From: JAAXKN01 sp050259615
Lineage (GTDB): Bacteria > Bacteroidota > Ignavibacteria > Ignavibacteriales > SURF-24
Assembly (NCBI GenBank): GCA_050259615.1
Contig: JBLNAZ010000241.1
Coordinates: 1 to 64,000, forward strand
DNA length: 64,000 bases
Reading direction: 5' to 3'
Every line of letters starts with the position of its first letter. Positions within the stretch are counted from its first letter, which is position 1. Positions 1 through 9,074 of this stretch are shown piece by piece. Both the position numbers and the translations under genes were made by a program. The notes below the pieces were generated by a model. The model saw only the letters and a list, made by a program, of their open reading frames with translations, made no database searches and was not told the origin of the DNA.

Positions 1-111
1 ATTGTGTTTTGGAAAAGAAGATAAACGAGTCTGTAAAAATACGGATAAAAAAATAGGAAAATATTAAATTAAAATCGAGGCGGGCAGTCTGAAAATTTAT
101 TTAAAATAAAA

Positions 112-150
112 GTACCCCGGAGGCTAAATTGTTCCTCCGGGTTTTAAGCA
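112..150. terminator. Bidirectional terminator after prfB
   Basis: CCCGGAGG (116-123) and CCTCCGGG (134-141) form a perfect 8-bp stem with a 10-base loop, with A/T tracts on both sides. It lies directly downstream of the prfB stop codon on the minus strand. Bases 1-111 are AT-rich and show no gene. Confidence 0.75.
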
Positions 151-166
151 AAAGCATTCAGATTAT

Positions 167-1277
167 TTATACTTTATTATTCTGTGAGAACATGAGAAGA
201 AAAGCTTTGATGAACTTATTCAGATCTCCGTCCATAACCCCCTGCACGTCGGAGGTTTCAACGTTTGTCCTGTGGTCCTTTACCATATTGTACGGGTGGA
301 ATACATAAGAGCGGATCTGGCTTCCCCACTCGATCTTCATCTTGCCTTTTTCAATTTCATCGAGTTCGGCAATCTGTTTTTCCCTTTCGATCTGGTAGAG
401 TCTGGATTTCAGGAGCTTCATTGCGTTATTTCTGTTCTGAAGCTGGCTTCTTTCAGTCTGGCATGCAGCTACAACTCCCGAGGGGATATGGGTTATTCTC
501 ACGGCTGTTTCCACCTTATTTACGTTCTGGCCGCCTTTACCGCCTGAGCGGTAGGTATCGACTCTCAAGTCTGCCGGATTGATATCAATTTCAATGGTAT
601 CATCAACTTCAGGTATGACGAAAACCGAAGCAAAAGAAGTATGTCTTCTTTTATTGGCATCAAAAGGGGAAATTCTTACCAGGCGGTGAACGCCGTTTTC
701 AGCCTTCAGGTATCCATAGGCAAATTCTCCCGTAACTTCTATTGTAGCGCTCTTAATGCCCGCGCCGTCACCTTCAAGCATATCAAGAACCGTCATATTA
801 AACCCGTTCTGCTCACCATAGCGCAGGTACATTCTCATAAGCATTTCAGACCAGTCCTGAGCCTCAGTGCCGCCGGCTCCTGAGTGGATGGTAAGGATGC
901 AGTTTTTATCGTCATCTTTACCGCTAAGCATATTCTTAAATTCGACATTTTCCAAAGATTCTCTCAATGACTCAATCTCGTGCTGTATGTCTTCAGAGAA
1001 TGAATCGTCATTTTCCATGCGGGCCAGTTCTATTATGTCATGAATATTGTCACTTTTCTTCTTTACGCCTTCATACAAATCCATCCACTGCTGAAGCGAT
1101 TTGATCTCCAGAAGTACTTTCTGTGCTCCTATCTGATCGGTCCAGAATGCCGGGTCCTCTGTTTTAAGTTTTAATCCCCTGATTTTCTCTTCCCTGGCAT
1201 CTAAGTCAAAGATAACTCCGTAAATTATTAATTCTCGACTGGTAATCCTGTAATTTTCTTACTTCTTCATCGTACAT
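167..1277 (-). CDS. prfB: Peptide chain release factor 2, expressed by programmed +1 frameshift
   Basis: RF2 recognises UGA and UAA in the ribosomal A site and triggers peptide release. The main reading frame shows the SPF tripeptide that reads the stop codon (in 'RISPFDANKR') and the catalytic GGQ loop ('SGGKGGQNVNK'). The uninterrupted frame opens only at 1084, but a normal RF2 N-terminus is encoded upstream in two frames. ATG at 1277 begins 'MYDEEVRKLQDYQ', which runs 23 codons to an in-frame TGA at 1208-1206. After a +1 shift at CTT-TGA-C translation continues as 'DLDAREEKIRGLK' into the main frame. The full product is about 369 residues, the usual RF2 length. The gene should therefore be annotated as one frameshifted CDS with autoregulation by RF2 level. 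The upstream promoter was not identified. Confidence 0.95.
1205..1220 (-). promoter_or_regulatory. prfB: prfB +1 programmed frameshift site
   Basis: On the minus strand the sequence is CGGAGTTATCTTTGAC. It carries the invariant CTT TGA C slip site (CTT 1211-1209, TGA 1208-1206). A GGAG Shine-Dalgarno-like stimulator sits at the same spacing as in Escherichia coli prfB. When RF2 is scarce the ribosome pauses at TGA and slips by one base. Confidence 0.93.
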
Positions 1278-1335
1278 AAAATCCCTGTTTTTATTAAGTG
1301 AAAAATAGCTCAAAATAAAGCTCTGATAATTCAAA

Positions 1336-1376
1336 ACGGCCCTGTCCAAAAAAGAAAGACGGGGCTGGAAGAAATT
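1336..1376 (-). terminator. Putative terminator after the AtuA-like pair
   Basis: On the minus strand AGCCCCGTC and GACAGGGCC pair with one mismatch and are followed by GTTTTGAATT. The hairpin lies downstream of the gene ending at 1414. The T-tract is short, so efficiency is uncertain. Confidence 0.45.
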
Positions 1377-1413
1377 TCTGGCAATTTCAAATCAAAAGAT
1401 CTTAAAAAAGCCT

Positions 1414-1725
1414 TTAAATATCCAATTCCATTCTAAGCAGTGCGGCTGCCAGAGTTTTCCCCTGTGCATCATGTTTTAAAGAAACGGTTCCACCACCCCC
1501 TAAAGTTTCATGAAGCAGAAAATTCAAGGCTCTGAGGTTAGGAAGTTCGTATCTTTCTACTTTTCCCTGGCAGATTCCCTCAAAATGCTCTTTTACCTTT
1601 TCAGCTGTAAGATGCTTCCGGATAATTTCAAAAGCCTTATCATCATAGGCAATGATGCCTATATTGGCAGCATCCCCTTTGTCGCCGCTTCTGCCGTGCG
1701 CGATATCGCGAAGTTTAATTTTCAT
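1414..1725 (-). CDS. AtuA-associated small protein (AtuA C-terminal-like domain)
   Basis: This 103-residue protein opens with 'MKIKLRDIAHGRSGDKGDAANIG' and contains 'HETLGGGGTVSLKHDAQGKTLA'. It matches my memory of the domain found as the C-terminal part of AtuA-type proteins or encoded as a separate partner. Its start codon overlaps the stop of the AtuA-like gene, so the two are translationally coupled and probably form one complex. AtuA proteins are linked to acyclic terpene (citronellol/geraniol) catabolism in Pseudomonas. Many homologues sit in unrelated acyl-CoA contexts, so the substrate here is unknown. Nothing else of that pathway is visible nearby. Confidence 0.75.
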   Translation of the reverse strand: MKIKLRDIAHGRSGDKGDAANIGIIAYDDKAFEIIRKHLTAEKVKEHFEGICQGKVERYELPNLRALNFLLHETLGGGGTVSLKHDAQGKTLAAALLRMELDI

Positions 1726-3095
1726 CAGTTCATCTCCATAATATTGACTTCGGGAGTAACCAGTTCCTTCGGGATCAAGGCCGGCCAGTATGCAACCACT
1801 TCACTTGGCTTGGGCCTGCCCCCGGCAAAGCCTGTAACAGCAGGAGGACCGGTAAGGATTAAAGGTGCAATCTCCTTGCCGAATCTTTCAACAGAGTTGT
1901 AGTCGTTTCCTCTTACAGCAACTCTCAGCATTACTTCGTTAATATCATTTTCATCCAGCTTTTTGGACAGTGGTCCGTGGCAGGCATTATAGCCAACGAA
2001 TTCGGTCCTGATCTCATCAAACTTAAGTCCCAGATTTTCCATTCTTTTCCTTAGTATCCTGTCAGCCGCCTGAGCTTTTTTAAGAGCATCAGGCCAGGAA
2101 TATGTGAGGCTTCCGACGGCAGAAAACCCGTCCGAATAGGAGCAGGAGACCTTGTAAAACTCCGTCTCAGGCCGCCCTTTTATATCATATACTCTGACTC
2201 TGTTTTTACCGAGGTCCTCCAGCTTAATGGAAGTAAAATCAGCGATACAGTCGGGTGTGATGTAAGAGGAGGGATCGCCAATTTCATAAACCAGCTGTTC
2301 GGCCACTGTTTCAAAGGTTACCTTGCCTCCGAGAGCCTCGTGTTTTGTAATAATCACACTTCCGTCGGGATAAGCTTCTGCAATCGGGAAACCGATCTCA
2401 GCCATGTTTTCAACAGACTCCCAGTCCCCCAAAAAATTTCCGCCTGAGGCCTGGGCCCCGCACTCGAGTATATGTCCTGCAATAGTTCCGGCAGCAAGCA
2501 GGTCATAATCTTCCCGTCCCCACCCGAATTCATAAATCATTGGAGCCAGTGTAAGACCCGTATCGGTTGTACGGCCTGTTATAACGATATCCGCCCCTTT
2601 TGCAAGTGCCTCAACAATCGGGAAAGCCCCGAAGTAGACGTTTGCGCTGAGTATTTTATTCAGGTAGGGGTCAATTGATTCACCTGTTTCCATGTTATCC
2701 AGGTGAGTGCCTTTATGCACTAAGTCGTCAATTCCCGGTCTGATATTGTCACCAAGAACGATCCCCACTTTAAGTCCTTTAATTTCGAGGGTTCTGGCCA
2801 CCTCAAAAACAGCCTCCGCACATGCCATGGGATTAACGCCGCCGCCGTTGGTTATAATCTTTATTCCCTTTGCCTTGCAGACCGGCAGTATTCTGTGCAT
2901 AAGTTCCGGTATATCCTTTGCATAGCCGAGTTTAGGGTTTTTATTCTTCTGTTTCTGCAGAATTGACATTGTCACCTCGGCGAGGTAATCCATGACGAGG
3001 TAATCTATATCGCCTTTTGTTACCTGATTAAAAGGGGCTTCAATTAAATCACCCCAGAACCCCTGTCCGGATGCAATCCTGATCTTTTCTTTCAT
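1725..3095 (-). CDS. AtuA-like protein (DUF1446 family)
   Basis: The 456-residue protein has the DUF1446/AtuA hallmarks: 'RIASGQGFWGD' at the N-terminus, 'ITNGGGVNP' near residue 84, 'DIVITGRTTDTGLTLAP' near 170, 'LECGAQASGGNF' near 212 and 'EALGGKVTFETVAEQLVYEIG' near 253. The C-terminus carries 'LTGPPAVTGFAGGRPKP'. It is full length for the family, of which the best-studied member is AtuA of the acyclic terpene utilisation cluster. The biochemical reaction of the family is not firmly known. It is coupled by a one-base overlap to its small partner. It lies 49 bases upstream of the end of miaA on the same strand and may share that transcript. Confidence 0.85.
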   Translation of the reverse strand: MKEKIRIASGQGFWGDLIEAPFNQVTKGDIDYLVMDYLAEVTMSILQKQKNKNPKLGYAKDIPELMHRILPVCKAKGIKIITNGGGVNPMACAEAVFEVARTLEIKGLKVGIVLGDNIRPGIDDLVHKGTHLDNMETGESIDPYLNKILSANVYFGAFPIVEALAKGADIVITGRTTDTGLTLAPMIYEFGWGREDYDLLAAGTIAGHILECGAQASGGNFLGDWESVENMAEIGFPIAEAYPDGSVIITKHEALGGKVTFETVAEQLVYEIGDPSSYITPDCIADFTSIKLEDLGKNRVRVYDIKGRPETEFYKVSCSYSDGFSAVGSLTYSWPDALKKAQAADRILRKRMENLGLKFDEIRTEFVGYNACHGPLSKKLDENDINEVMLRVAVRGNDYNSVERFGKEIAPLILTGPPAVTGFAGGRPKPSEVVAYWPALIPKELVTPEVNIMEMN

Positions 3096-3144
3096 GGTGG
3101 CTCTTAATATTGTTGATGGGATAAAACAATATATTAAAAATTCC

Positions 3145-4065
3145 TTACTGAAGGAATCTTAAAATCTTATCGGGAACATTTAAGAGATCACTTGCAGAAT
3201 GAATATCAAACCAGTTAATTTGAGTATCACTTCTAAACCAGGTCAACTGGCGCTTTGCATAACGTCTGGTGTTTCTTTTAATAAGTTCCACCGCCCTTTC
3301 TAGGGATATTTCGGCAGAAAGGTACATTATTATTTCCTTATAGCCTACGGTATTCAGGGAATTAAGCTCTTTGCCGTAACCCATATTCATTATGCTTTTT
3401 ACTTCATCGACGAGTCCTGATTCAATCATCTGGTCCACCCTGGCTTCAATATTCCTGTAAAGGATTTCCCTGTCCCAGTTAAGGCCGAACTTGAGAAAAT
3501 CTATATTGAGGTTCCTTTCATACTCCTGATGATGGTCGAGAATTGAGCGGCCTGTAAGGTAAAACACCTCCAGAGCACGCATAACCCGTTTCCAGTTCTG
3601 CGGCAGCATTGTTCCGGCTGCCCTGGGGTCCACTTTCATCAGTTCTTCGTAAAGAAATTCACGGCCATAATTATCAAGCCTGGTTTTCAACTCCTGCCTT
3701 AATTCCTCATCGGTCTCCGCCGTATTGAAAATGCCTTCAACAAGAGCCTTAATATAGAGTCCCGAGCCTCCGGCAACAACAGGTATCTTATTTTCCTTAT
3801 GAAGGGACCGGATTATCCTAAGAGCATCTTCTTCGAACTTTGAGACGTTAAAGGCCTCAACAGGATTCAGGGTACCGATAAAGTGATGTTTTATCAGTTT
3901 CAGCTCATTTTCAGTCGGTTTTGCCGTTCCTATATCCAGAAAACGGTATACCTGTCTGCTGTCAGCTGAAATAACTTCAGAACCGAGTCTATTTGCCAGT
4001 GAGAGGGCCGCGGCAGTTTTACCCGAGCAGGTAGGGCCCAGAATGACGATTACTTTTCGTTCCAA
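3145..4065 (-). CDS. miaA: tRNA dimethylallyltransferase
   Basis: MiaA transfers a dimethylallyl group to N6 of A37 in tRNAs that read codons starting with U. The P-loop 'GPTCSGKT' is at residues 10-17 and 'ISADSRQVYR' at about 33-42. 'PVVAGGSGLYIKALVEG' is in the middle and 'TRRYAKRQLTWFR' near the C-terminus. At 306 residues it is full length. The best start is TTG at 4065, since no ATG precedes the P-loop. It follows AGAAGG and overlaps the end of pcm by 16 bases, which implies translational coupling. The use of TTG is the only unusual point. Confidence 0.95.
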   Translation of the reverse strand: MERKVIVILGPTCSGKTAAALSLANRLGSEVISADSRQVYRFLDIGTAKPTENELKLIKHHFIGTLNPVEAFNVSKFEEDALRIIRSLHKENKIPVVAGGSGLYIKALVEGIFNTAETDEELRQELKTRLDNYGREFLYEELMKVDPRAAGTMLPQNWKRVMRALEVFYLTGRSILDHHQEYERNLNIDFLKFGLNWDREILYRNIEARVDQMIESGLVDEVKSIMNMGYGKELNSLNTVGYKEIIMYLSAEISLERAVELIKRNTRRYAKRQLTWFRSDTQINWFDIHSASDLLNVPDKILRFLQ

Positions 4066-4688
4066 CCTTCTCTTCCGATCAGGGGCACAAATGCAAATTT
4101 CGGGACCTCCTCAGTATCAAAGGTGTCATCGCCTGTTTTGGTGATAATTTTAAGTGTCTGCGATTTTTTATCGCCCACAGGTATTACAAGTCTTCCGCCT
4201 GTTTCCAGCTGTTTTTTCAGGTTTACGGGAACGACAGGGCTTCCTGCAGTTACAATAATACCTTCATAAGGGGCAAATTCCGACCAACCTATTGTTCCGT
4301 CACCGATACGGCAGACTGCACGGACACCGATTTTATCGAAAAGTTTCTGTGTTCTGAGGGATATTTCAGCATTCCGTTCAATGGTATAGACTCTCATCCC
4401 CATTTTATAAAGGATTGCCGCCTGGTAGCCAGAGCCCGTGCCTATTTCCAGGACTTTACTGCCCGGTTTGAGCCTCAGAGCCTGAGTCATAAAAGCTACG
4501 GTATAAGGCTGTGAAATTGTCTGGCCATAACCAATCGGAAGAGCTACATCTTTATATGCATGAGATATCATGATCTCAGGGACGAAAAGGTGTCTTTCCA
4601 CTTCTGAAAGAGCTTTAAGAACTGCTTTGTCACTTATTCCATTGCTTTCCAGTTTCCGAACTAAATCTTCTCTTTCGCTTTCGTACAT
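4050..4688 (-). CDS. pcm: Protein-L-isoaspartate O-methyltransferase
   Basis: The enzyme methylates isoaspartyl residues from S-adenosylmethionine and so starts repair of aged proteins in the cytoplasm. 'PIGYGQTISQPYTVAFMTQAL' and the SAM-binding 'VLEIGTGSGYQAAIL' are diagnostic of the PCMT family. The second half has 'YEGIIVTAG' and 'GGRLVIPVG'. At 212 residues it is full length. It forms an operon with miaA (16-base overlap) and is transcribed away from the UPF0316 gene across a 102-base divergent intergenic region. Confidence 0.95.
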   Translation of the reverse strand: MYESEREDLVRKLESNGISDKAVLKALSEVERHLFVPEIMISHAYKDVALPIGYGQTISQPYTVAFMTQALRLKPGSKVLEIGTGSGYQAAILYKMGMRVYTIERNAEISLRTQKLFDKIGVRAVCRIGDGTIGWSEFAPYEGIIVTAGSPVVPVNLKKQLETGGRLVIPVGDKKSQTLKIITKTGDDTFDTEEVPKFAFVPLIGREGWNEK

Positions 4689-4790
4689 TTTTTATGCTAA
4701 AATATTTATGAAATACAAAGCAATTTAACCTTTATTTAGGTCAAATTAAATATTATGTTTGCATAAAAACAGAAGAATATAAGTTAAACC

Positions 4791-5309
4791 ATGGTTGAAA
4801 CAATACTTGGCGCATTTTTAATAGCCGGCATGCGTGTCTGCGATGTTACAATCGGGACAATGCGGACGATTCTTGTAGTTCAGGGTAAGAAGTATTATGC
4901 AGCGCTTGCGGGTTTTTTTGAAGTTCTGATATGGATTACAGCAATGCGTTACATTGTTCAGCATATGGATCAGACGGTTAATCTTTTTGGTTATGCTGGC
5001 GGTTTTGCACTTGGCAACATACTTGGAATTACGCTTGAGCAGAAGATAGGATTGGGGTTCATTCAGTTAAACGTAATTTCGAGGCATTGTACGGATAAGA
5101 TAGCCGACATGTTAAGAAAGTCGAGGTTTGGAGTAACTATTCTACCGGGAGAAGGAGCCGCAGGAGGTGTGGCAATTCTGGTAATTGTAGTCAAGAGAAA
5201 GCAGCAGAAAATGGTAGTAAAACTTGTTGAGTCGGTAGATCCGGGTGCATTCATTTCCATTCAGCCTTCTGTACCCTACAGGGGTTTTGTACACGGGTCG
5301 AGAAAATAA
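4791..5309 (+). CDS. UPF0316 / DUF2179 membrane protein
   Basis: This 172-residue protein has an N-terminal membrane part with about three hydrophobic segments (roughly residues 1-20, 35-55 and 65-85). It carries the family signature 'RVCDVTIGTMRTILVVQG' and 'EVLIWITAMRYIVQHMD'. A cytoplasmic DUF2179 domain follows ('GVTILPGEGAAGGVAILVIVVKRKQ'). The layout matches the UPF0316 family, whose function is not known. It stands alone, divergent from pcm and followed by its own terminator. Confidence 0.85.
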   Translation: MVETILGAFLIAGMRVCDVTIGTMRTILVVQGKKYYAALAGFFEVLIWITAMRYIVQHMDQTVNLFGYAGGFALGNILGITLEQKIGLGFIQLNVISRHCTDKIADMLRKSRFGVTILPGEGAAGGVAILVIVVKRKQQKMVVKLVESVDPGAFISIQPSVPYRGFVHGSRK

Positions 5310-5342
5310 AAAAAGCTCAAAACTTTCATTTTGAGCTTCTTT
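5309..5342 (+). terminator. Terminator after the UPF0316 gene
   Basis: AAGCTCAAAA (5313-5322) and TTTTGAGCTT (5329-5338) form a perfect 10-bp stem with a 6-base loop, preceded by A's and followed by CTTTG. It can act in both directions and also separates the convergent tRNA genes. Confidence 0.8.
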
Positions 5343-5343
5343 G

Positions 5344-5417
5344 AGGCGCCGGTCGGATTCGAACCGACGAATAAAGGTTTTGCAGACCTTCGCCTTGGAC
5401 CACTTGGCTACAGCGCC
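5344..5417 (-). tRNA. tRNA-Cys (GCA)
   Basis: The minus strand folds as a cloverleaf. The acceptor strand GGCGCTG (5417-5411) pairs with CGGCGCC with one G-U pair. The T-arm is GTCGGTTCGAATCCGAC, and the anticodon loop CTGCAAA gives GCA for cysteine. No CCA is encoded. It follows tRNA-Gly by 48 bases on the same strand. Confidence 0.95.
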
Positions 5418-5465
5418 TTAATTTCTATAAACAAAAAATCCACTCATGTGGTAAGTGGATCCTTG

Positions 5466-5538
<73 letters not shown>

Positions 5539-5702
5539 GTTTCAATTTTAATTAAGAACAATCTTAAAAATTGTGCATTAAATATACTACCATTTTCAAA
5601 TTTATGCAAATAATTTCTACAAAAATGTTCTAACAAGAATGAAAAATATTAATCTTAAAGTACTTTTCTAACGCACCTATTATTTGTTTTCAGCAATGGT
5701 CT

Positions 5703-6083
5703 TTAATGTTCTTTTTCGAATTCCAGGAATTCCACCGGGGCACCATTTTCAATTATCATTGCTGTCCTTACACCTTTTGACGGGGAGCTTATTCCGCCAA
5801 GCAGCAGCTTACCGCGTATTGTCGAATTAAGATCGTCTACCTCAAAGGCTATGTGTGGAATTTTCTGTATTATTTCTGAGACCGGGCTCCCTTCTTCAAA
5901 TCTCATCCACTCAATGCCATATTCGCTGGAATCAAAACCTGATACGTACATTTTAAAATCTGACAAATATTTTTCATCAAGCCTGGATTCATTAGTAGGG
6001 ATTCCCATATGGTGGAATCGCATTCCCATTTTTGCAATGGCAAACGGCGCTTCATTGTCTTTTCTTTTTTCAAAATCTCCCAT
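5703..6083 (-). CDS. VOC (glyoxalase/bleomycin-resistance) superfamily protein
   Basis: The 126-residue protein has the two-strand repeats of the vicinal-oxygen-chelate fold. 'MRFHHMGIPTN' carries a metal-ligand-type His near the start, 'IPHIAFEVDDLNSTI' begins the second half, and 'APVEFLEFEK' ends with the usual C-terminal Glu ligand. The length suits a single-domain VOC protein. The substrate cannot be told from sequence. The start at 6083 is preceded by GAGGG. The gene lies 48 bases downstream of the GH31 gene on the same strand and may be cotranscribed with it. Confidence 0.75.
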   Translation of the reverse strand: MGDFEKRKDNEAPFAIAKMGMRFHHMGIPTNESRLDEKYLSDFKMYVSGFDSSEYGIEWMRFEEGSPVSEIIQKIPHIAFEVDDLNSTIRGKLLLGGISSPSKGVRTAMIIENGAPVEFLEFEKEH

Positions 6084-6131
6084 AAAGCCCTCATAATTTA
6101 AGACCGTTACAGATATTGAAAAGCTGAATGC

Positions 6132-8981
6132 TTACCTGGATTCTGCTACAGACTGCCCATTGTAATTTAATGACTTATCGGGCTTTGGTACCCGTTCAAC
6201 GCCGTTGCCGTGATTAGGGGATACCCAGACAATATTAAATGTAATCTTTTCAGGCATGCCTGGGTAGCTTCCCGTCCTTTTACCGATGGTAAGCTTCTGT
6301 TCTTTTTCATTCCAGCTGATTGGAATAATTGAATAAACTCCCTTCTCGTAATTATAATTGTCGCCTTCATCGTCATACAAATCAAATGTAGCATCAGCAC
6401 CCGTGTAAATCCTGAGCTCAATCGGGCCACTTACTTTTTCCGAGGCATACTGTTCATCGGGGCCCATAGGAATAATTGAGCCGGCTTTTATATACAAGGG
6501 GATTATATCAATTGGAACTTCCCTTTCTACTGTTTTCCCGCCCTGAGTTACTTCGCCAGTCCAGAAGTCGTACCATCCCCCGGGAACTTCAGGAAGATAA
6601 ACTTCCCTTGTGCCGTTTTCACGCGCGGGATCAAACTGTTTCATCACCATACCGGGAGTGCGCCATGCAAACCGCAGCTTTGTGGCATTTGACATGCGCG
6701 CAAACTCAATATTGAAACTGTACGAGCACCCTGCTTCAAGTGGCATTGTAACTCGATATGTAGTATCGATTCCCTTATTATTCCAGCCGTCAATGATATT
6801 TTTCCCATCCATATAAAACCTCACCGCGTCGTCGCTTGTGAGCCAGAATTCATACTCCCCTGCGCTCAGCGTCTTAAATGAGCCCGTCCACCTGACGCTG
6901 TTGCGCTCCCAGTTAACCTGAGGCGGAAGATCGCGCCCTAGGTAAAGGTCAAAAAGCGTTTCCTTCTGGAGGCTGTCCACCATCAAGGTATCGAAGTTAG
7001 CGCCGTTAAAATATTCGGCCCGGAAAAAACCTTCTTTACCAGCAGGAGAACGAAGGCACGATGGAGGCACAAGACGGTTTAGGTATGATTCACCGTAATA
7101 CATGTGTTCAGTAACCGGGTTAACCATAATTGAAGGCCCGAACATATACTGGTTATCTGTGTGGTAAACTGCTGTATCCTGCGGAAAATTCATCGGAAGA
7201 GCGCGCATAATAGTGTAGCCCGAATGGGTTACCTGCCATGCAAGCGAGTAGATATAAGGCATAAGGCGGTAGCGCAGGCGGTCAAATTTAATGATGGCGT
7301 CATATGCCCATTCTCCTGGTTTCCCGAAATTCCAGGGCTCACGCGGTGCGTCGGTTCCGTGTGAACGGAATATGGGGTTAAATGCCCCGAACTGGAACCA
7401 GCGTACATAAAGCTCACGGTAACCGGGGTTATTTACTCCTCCAAGAAATCCTCCGTAGCGCTTTAAATGGAAGCCCCCAATGTCATTTGTCCAGTAAGGT
7501 ATTCCTGCCATGCAGAAATTAAGTCCTGCCGAGATCTGGCTTTGGAAGACGAGCCAGTCGGCAACAATATCCCCAGACCATGTTGTTGCAGCGTTTCTCT
7601 GCTGGCCTAAGAAAGCCGAGCGGGTCAAAATATAAACTCTTTTTCCAGGGTCAGAGGCTCTTTGCCCTTGATATACGGCTTTAGTTGTCAATAATGAATA
7701 TGGGTTAAGATATCTTGCCATAGTGCCAAGCGTATTGCATATGGGTGCTTTAAGAGACCTTTCATTTGGAGCAAGGATCACTTCGGGTTCCGCAGCATCC
7801 ATCCAAAAGCCGTCGACTCCCAGAGAAAATAATCCTTTATTTATTGCATTCCAGTATATCCAGCGGGCTTCAGCGCTGTAGGCATCGTATGTGTGACCGT
7901 CTGTCCAGTGGTAAGGCTGGAATAAAAGTCCCTTCTTTTCAAGTTCATTATACAGTTCAGTCTTCTGCCCTGCAACGGGCCAGATGCTTACCATAAAATG
8001 TGTAAGATATTCATTGTGCAGGGAGTCTATCATGCCGCGCGGATCAGGATAGCGAGTGGAATCAAACTTCATGGCATTCCAGTATTCATTATTATCTCCC
8101 CAATACTGCCAGTCCTGCACAATGCAGTCAACCGGAATATTCATCCGGCGGAATTTCGCTGCTGTATTAAGAATCTCACTTTGAGATGTGTAGCGTTCCT
8201 TGGACTGGAAGTAACCGTAAGCCCAGCGGGGATACATAGGTGCCTGCCCCGAAGCCTCGCGGTATCCCCTGATTACATCATCCATATCATGCCCGGAGAT
8301 GAAATAATAGTCTATGTTATCCCCAACTTCAAACCAGACGTAAGAGCTGTCACTGCGGTCCTTGAATCTGATTTTGGAGTAGTTATCGAACAGGATGCCG
8401 TATTTCTTTGTCGATAAAAGAAAAGGGACCACTGCCTGTGTATTTTCCTGCACAAGTGTTTCCTCGTGACCCCTGTAATTCATAACTCCATCCTGGAATT
8501 GCCCCAGGCCGAAAAGCCCTTCGCCGGGAGTAAAGCTAAGATTCAGTTGTGCATTAAGTGTACGTTCTCCGAGAACAACAGCGGGGGTAAACACATCGGC
8601 AGATCCGGGGTTTTCCGAAAAAATGATATTCCCGAGTGAGTCTGAAAAAGCAACAGAGCCGGAATGGGTGTCGGCTTTTATCTGAAGCTTTTTTGTTTTT
8701 AATATAACCCTGTTTCCCGCGCTGCTTACATCAAAGGGCACCCTGCTCCAGCGTTTAATGACTGAAAGGCTTATCTGCGGAAGAATTGTCTTCTCAGGGC
8801 TGTGAAGGATGCGGATGATGTTATCCGTGCAAATTACAATCTGCAGGCTGCCTTTTGGGAGCAGTACAGTAACAGAGGAATCATTTCTTTCAAAGCTTTC
8901 CTGTGAAAACAGCGAGGCGGAAAGTGCAATCTGAAGAATGACTGCATTAAGAAGAAAGAACCTGTAAGACTTGAATGACAT
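6132..8981 (-). CDS. Secreted GH31 alpha-glycosidase with PA14 domain (alpha-xylosidase-like)
   Basis: This 949-residue enzyme of glycoside hydrolase family 31 has an N-terminal signal peptide (residues 1-26, '...LQIALSASLFS'). A beta-sandwich domain follows to about residue 240. The catalytic barrel runs from about 245 to 600. The nucleophile is predicted as D395 in 'DGFWMDAAEPE' and the acid/base as D471 in 'WSGDIVADW'. 'PVDCIVQDWQYWGD' (about 283-296) matches family members acting on alpha-xylosides or alpha-glucosides. A PA14 domain occupies about 650-778 ('FFRAEYFNGANFDTL', 'LTSDDAVRFYMDGK') and is inserted after the barrel, before the C-terminal beta domain. The PA14 module suggests binding of a branched oligosaccharide. 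Xyloglucan-type substrates are plausible but unproven. The product is probably periplasmic or surface-attached. No polysaccharide-utilisation partners are adjacent. Confidence 0.9.
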   Translation of the reverse strand: MSFKSYRFFLLNAVILQIALSASLFSQESFERNDSSVTVLLPKGSLQIVICTDNIIRILHSPEKTILPQISLSVIKRWSRVPFDVSSAGNRVILKTKKLQIKADTHSGSVAFSDSLGNIIFSENPGSADVFTPAVVLGERTLNAQLNLSFTPGEGLFGLGQFQDGVMNYRGHEETLVQENTQAVVPFLLSTKKYGILFDNYSKIRFKDRSDSSYVWFEVGDNIDYYFISGHDMDDVIRGYREASGQAPMYPRWAYGYFQSKERYTSQSEILNTAAKFRRMNIPVDCIVQDWQYWGDNNEYWNAMKFDSTRYPDPRGMIDSLHNEYLTHFMVSIWPVAGQKTELYNELEKKGLLFQPYHWTDGHTYDAYSAEARWIYWNAINKGLFSLGVDGFWMDAAEPEVILAPNERSLKAPICNTLGTMARYLNPYSLLTTKAVYQGQRASDPGKRVYILTRSAFLGQQRNAATTWSGDIVADWLVFQSQISAGLNFCMAGIPYWTNDIGGFHLKRYGGFLGGVNNPGYRELYVRWFQFGAFNPIFRSHGTDAPREPWNFGKPGEWAYDAIIKFDRLRYRLMPYIYSLAWQVTHSGYTIMRALPMNFPQDTAVYHTDNQYMFGPSIMVNPVTEHMYYGESYLNRLVPPSCLRSPAGKEGFFRAEYFNGANFDTLMVDSLQKETLFDLYLGRDLPPQVNWERNSVRWTGSFKTLSAGEYEFWLTSDDAVRFYMDGKNIIDGWNNKGIDTTYRVTMPLEAGCSYSFNIEFARMSNATKLRFAWRTPGMVMKQFDPARENGTREVYLPEVPGGWYDFWTGEVTQGGKTVEREVPIDIIPLYIKAGSIIPMGPDEQYASEKVSGPIELRIYTGADATFDLYDDEGDNYNYEKGVYSIIPISWNEKEQKLTIGKRTGSYPGMPEKITFNIVWVSPNHGNGVERVPKPDKSLNYNGQSVAESR

Positions 8982-9074
8982 ATTAAGATTGCCTGCTTTC
9001 TTATGCCGTCAAAATAATTCATCCTAAAGTAAGATGCAACCGCAGAATAGAAGGTTAACAGGCCGGCTTTCTTT

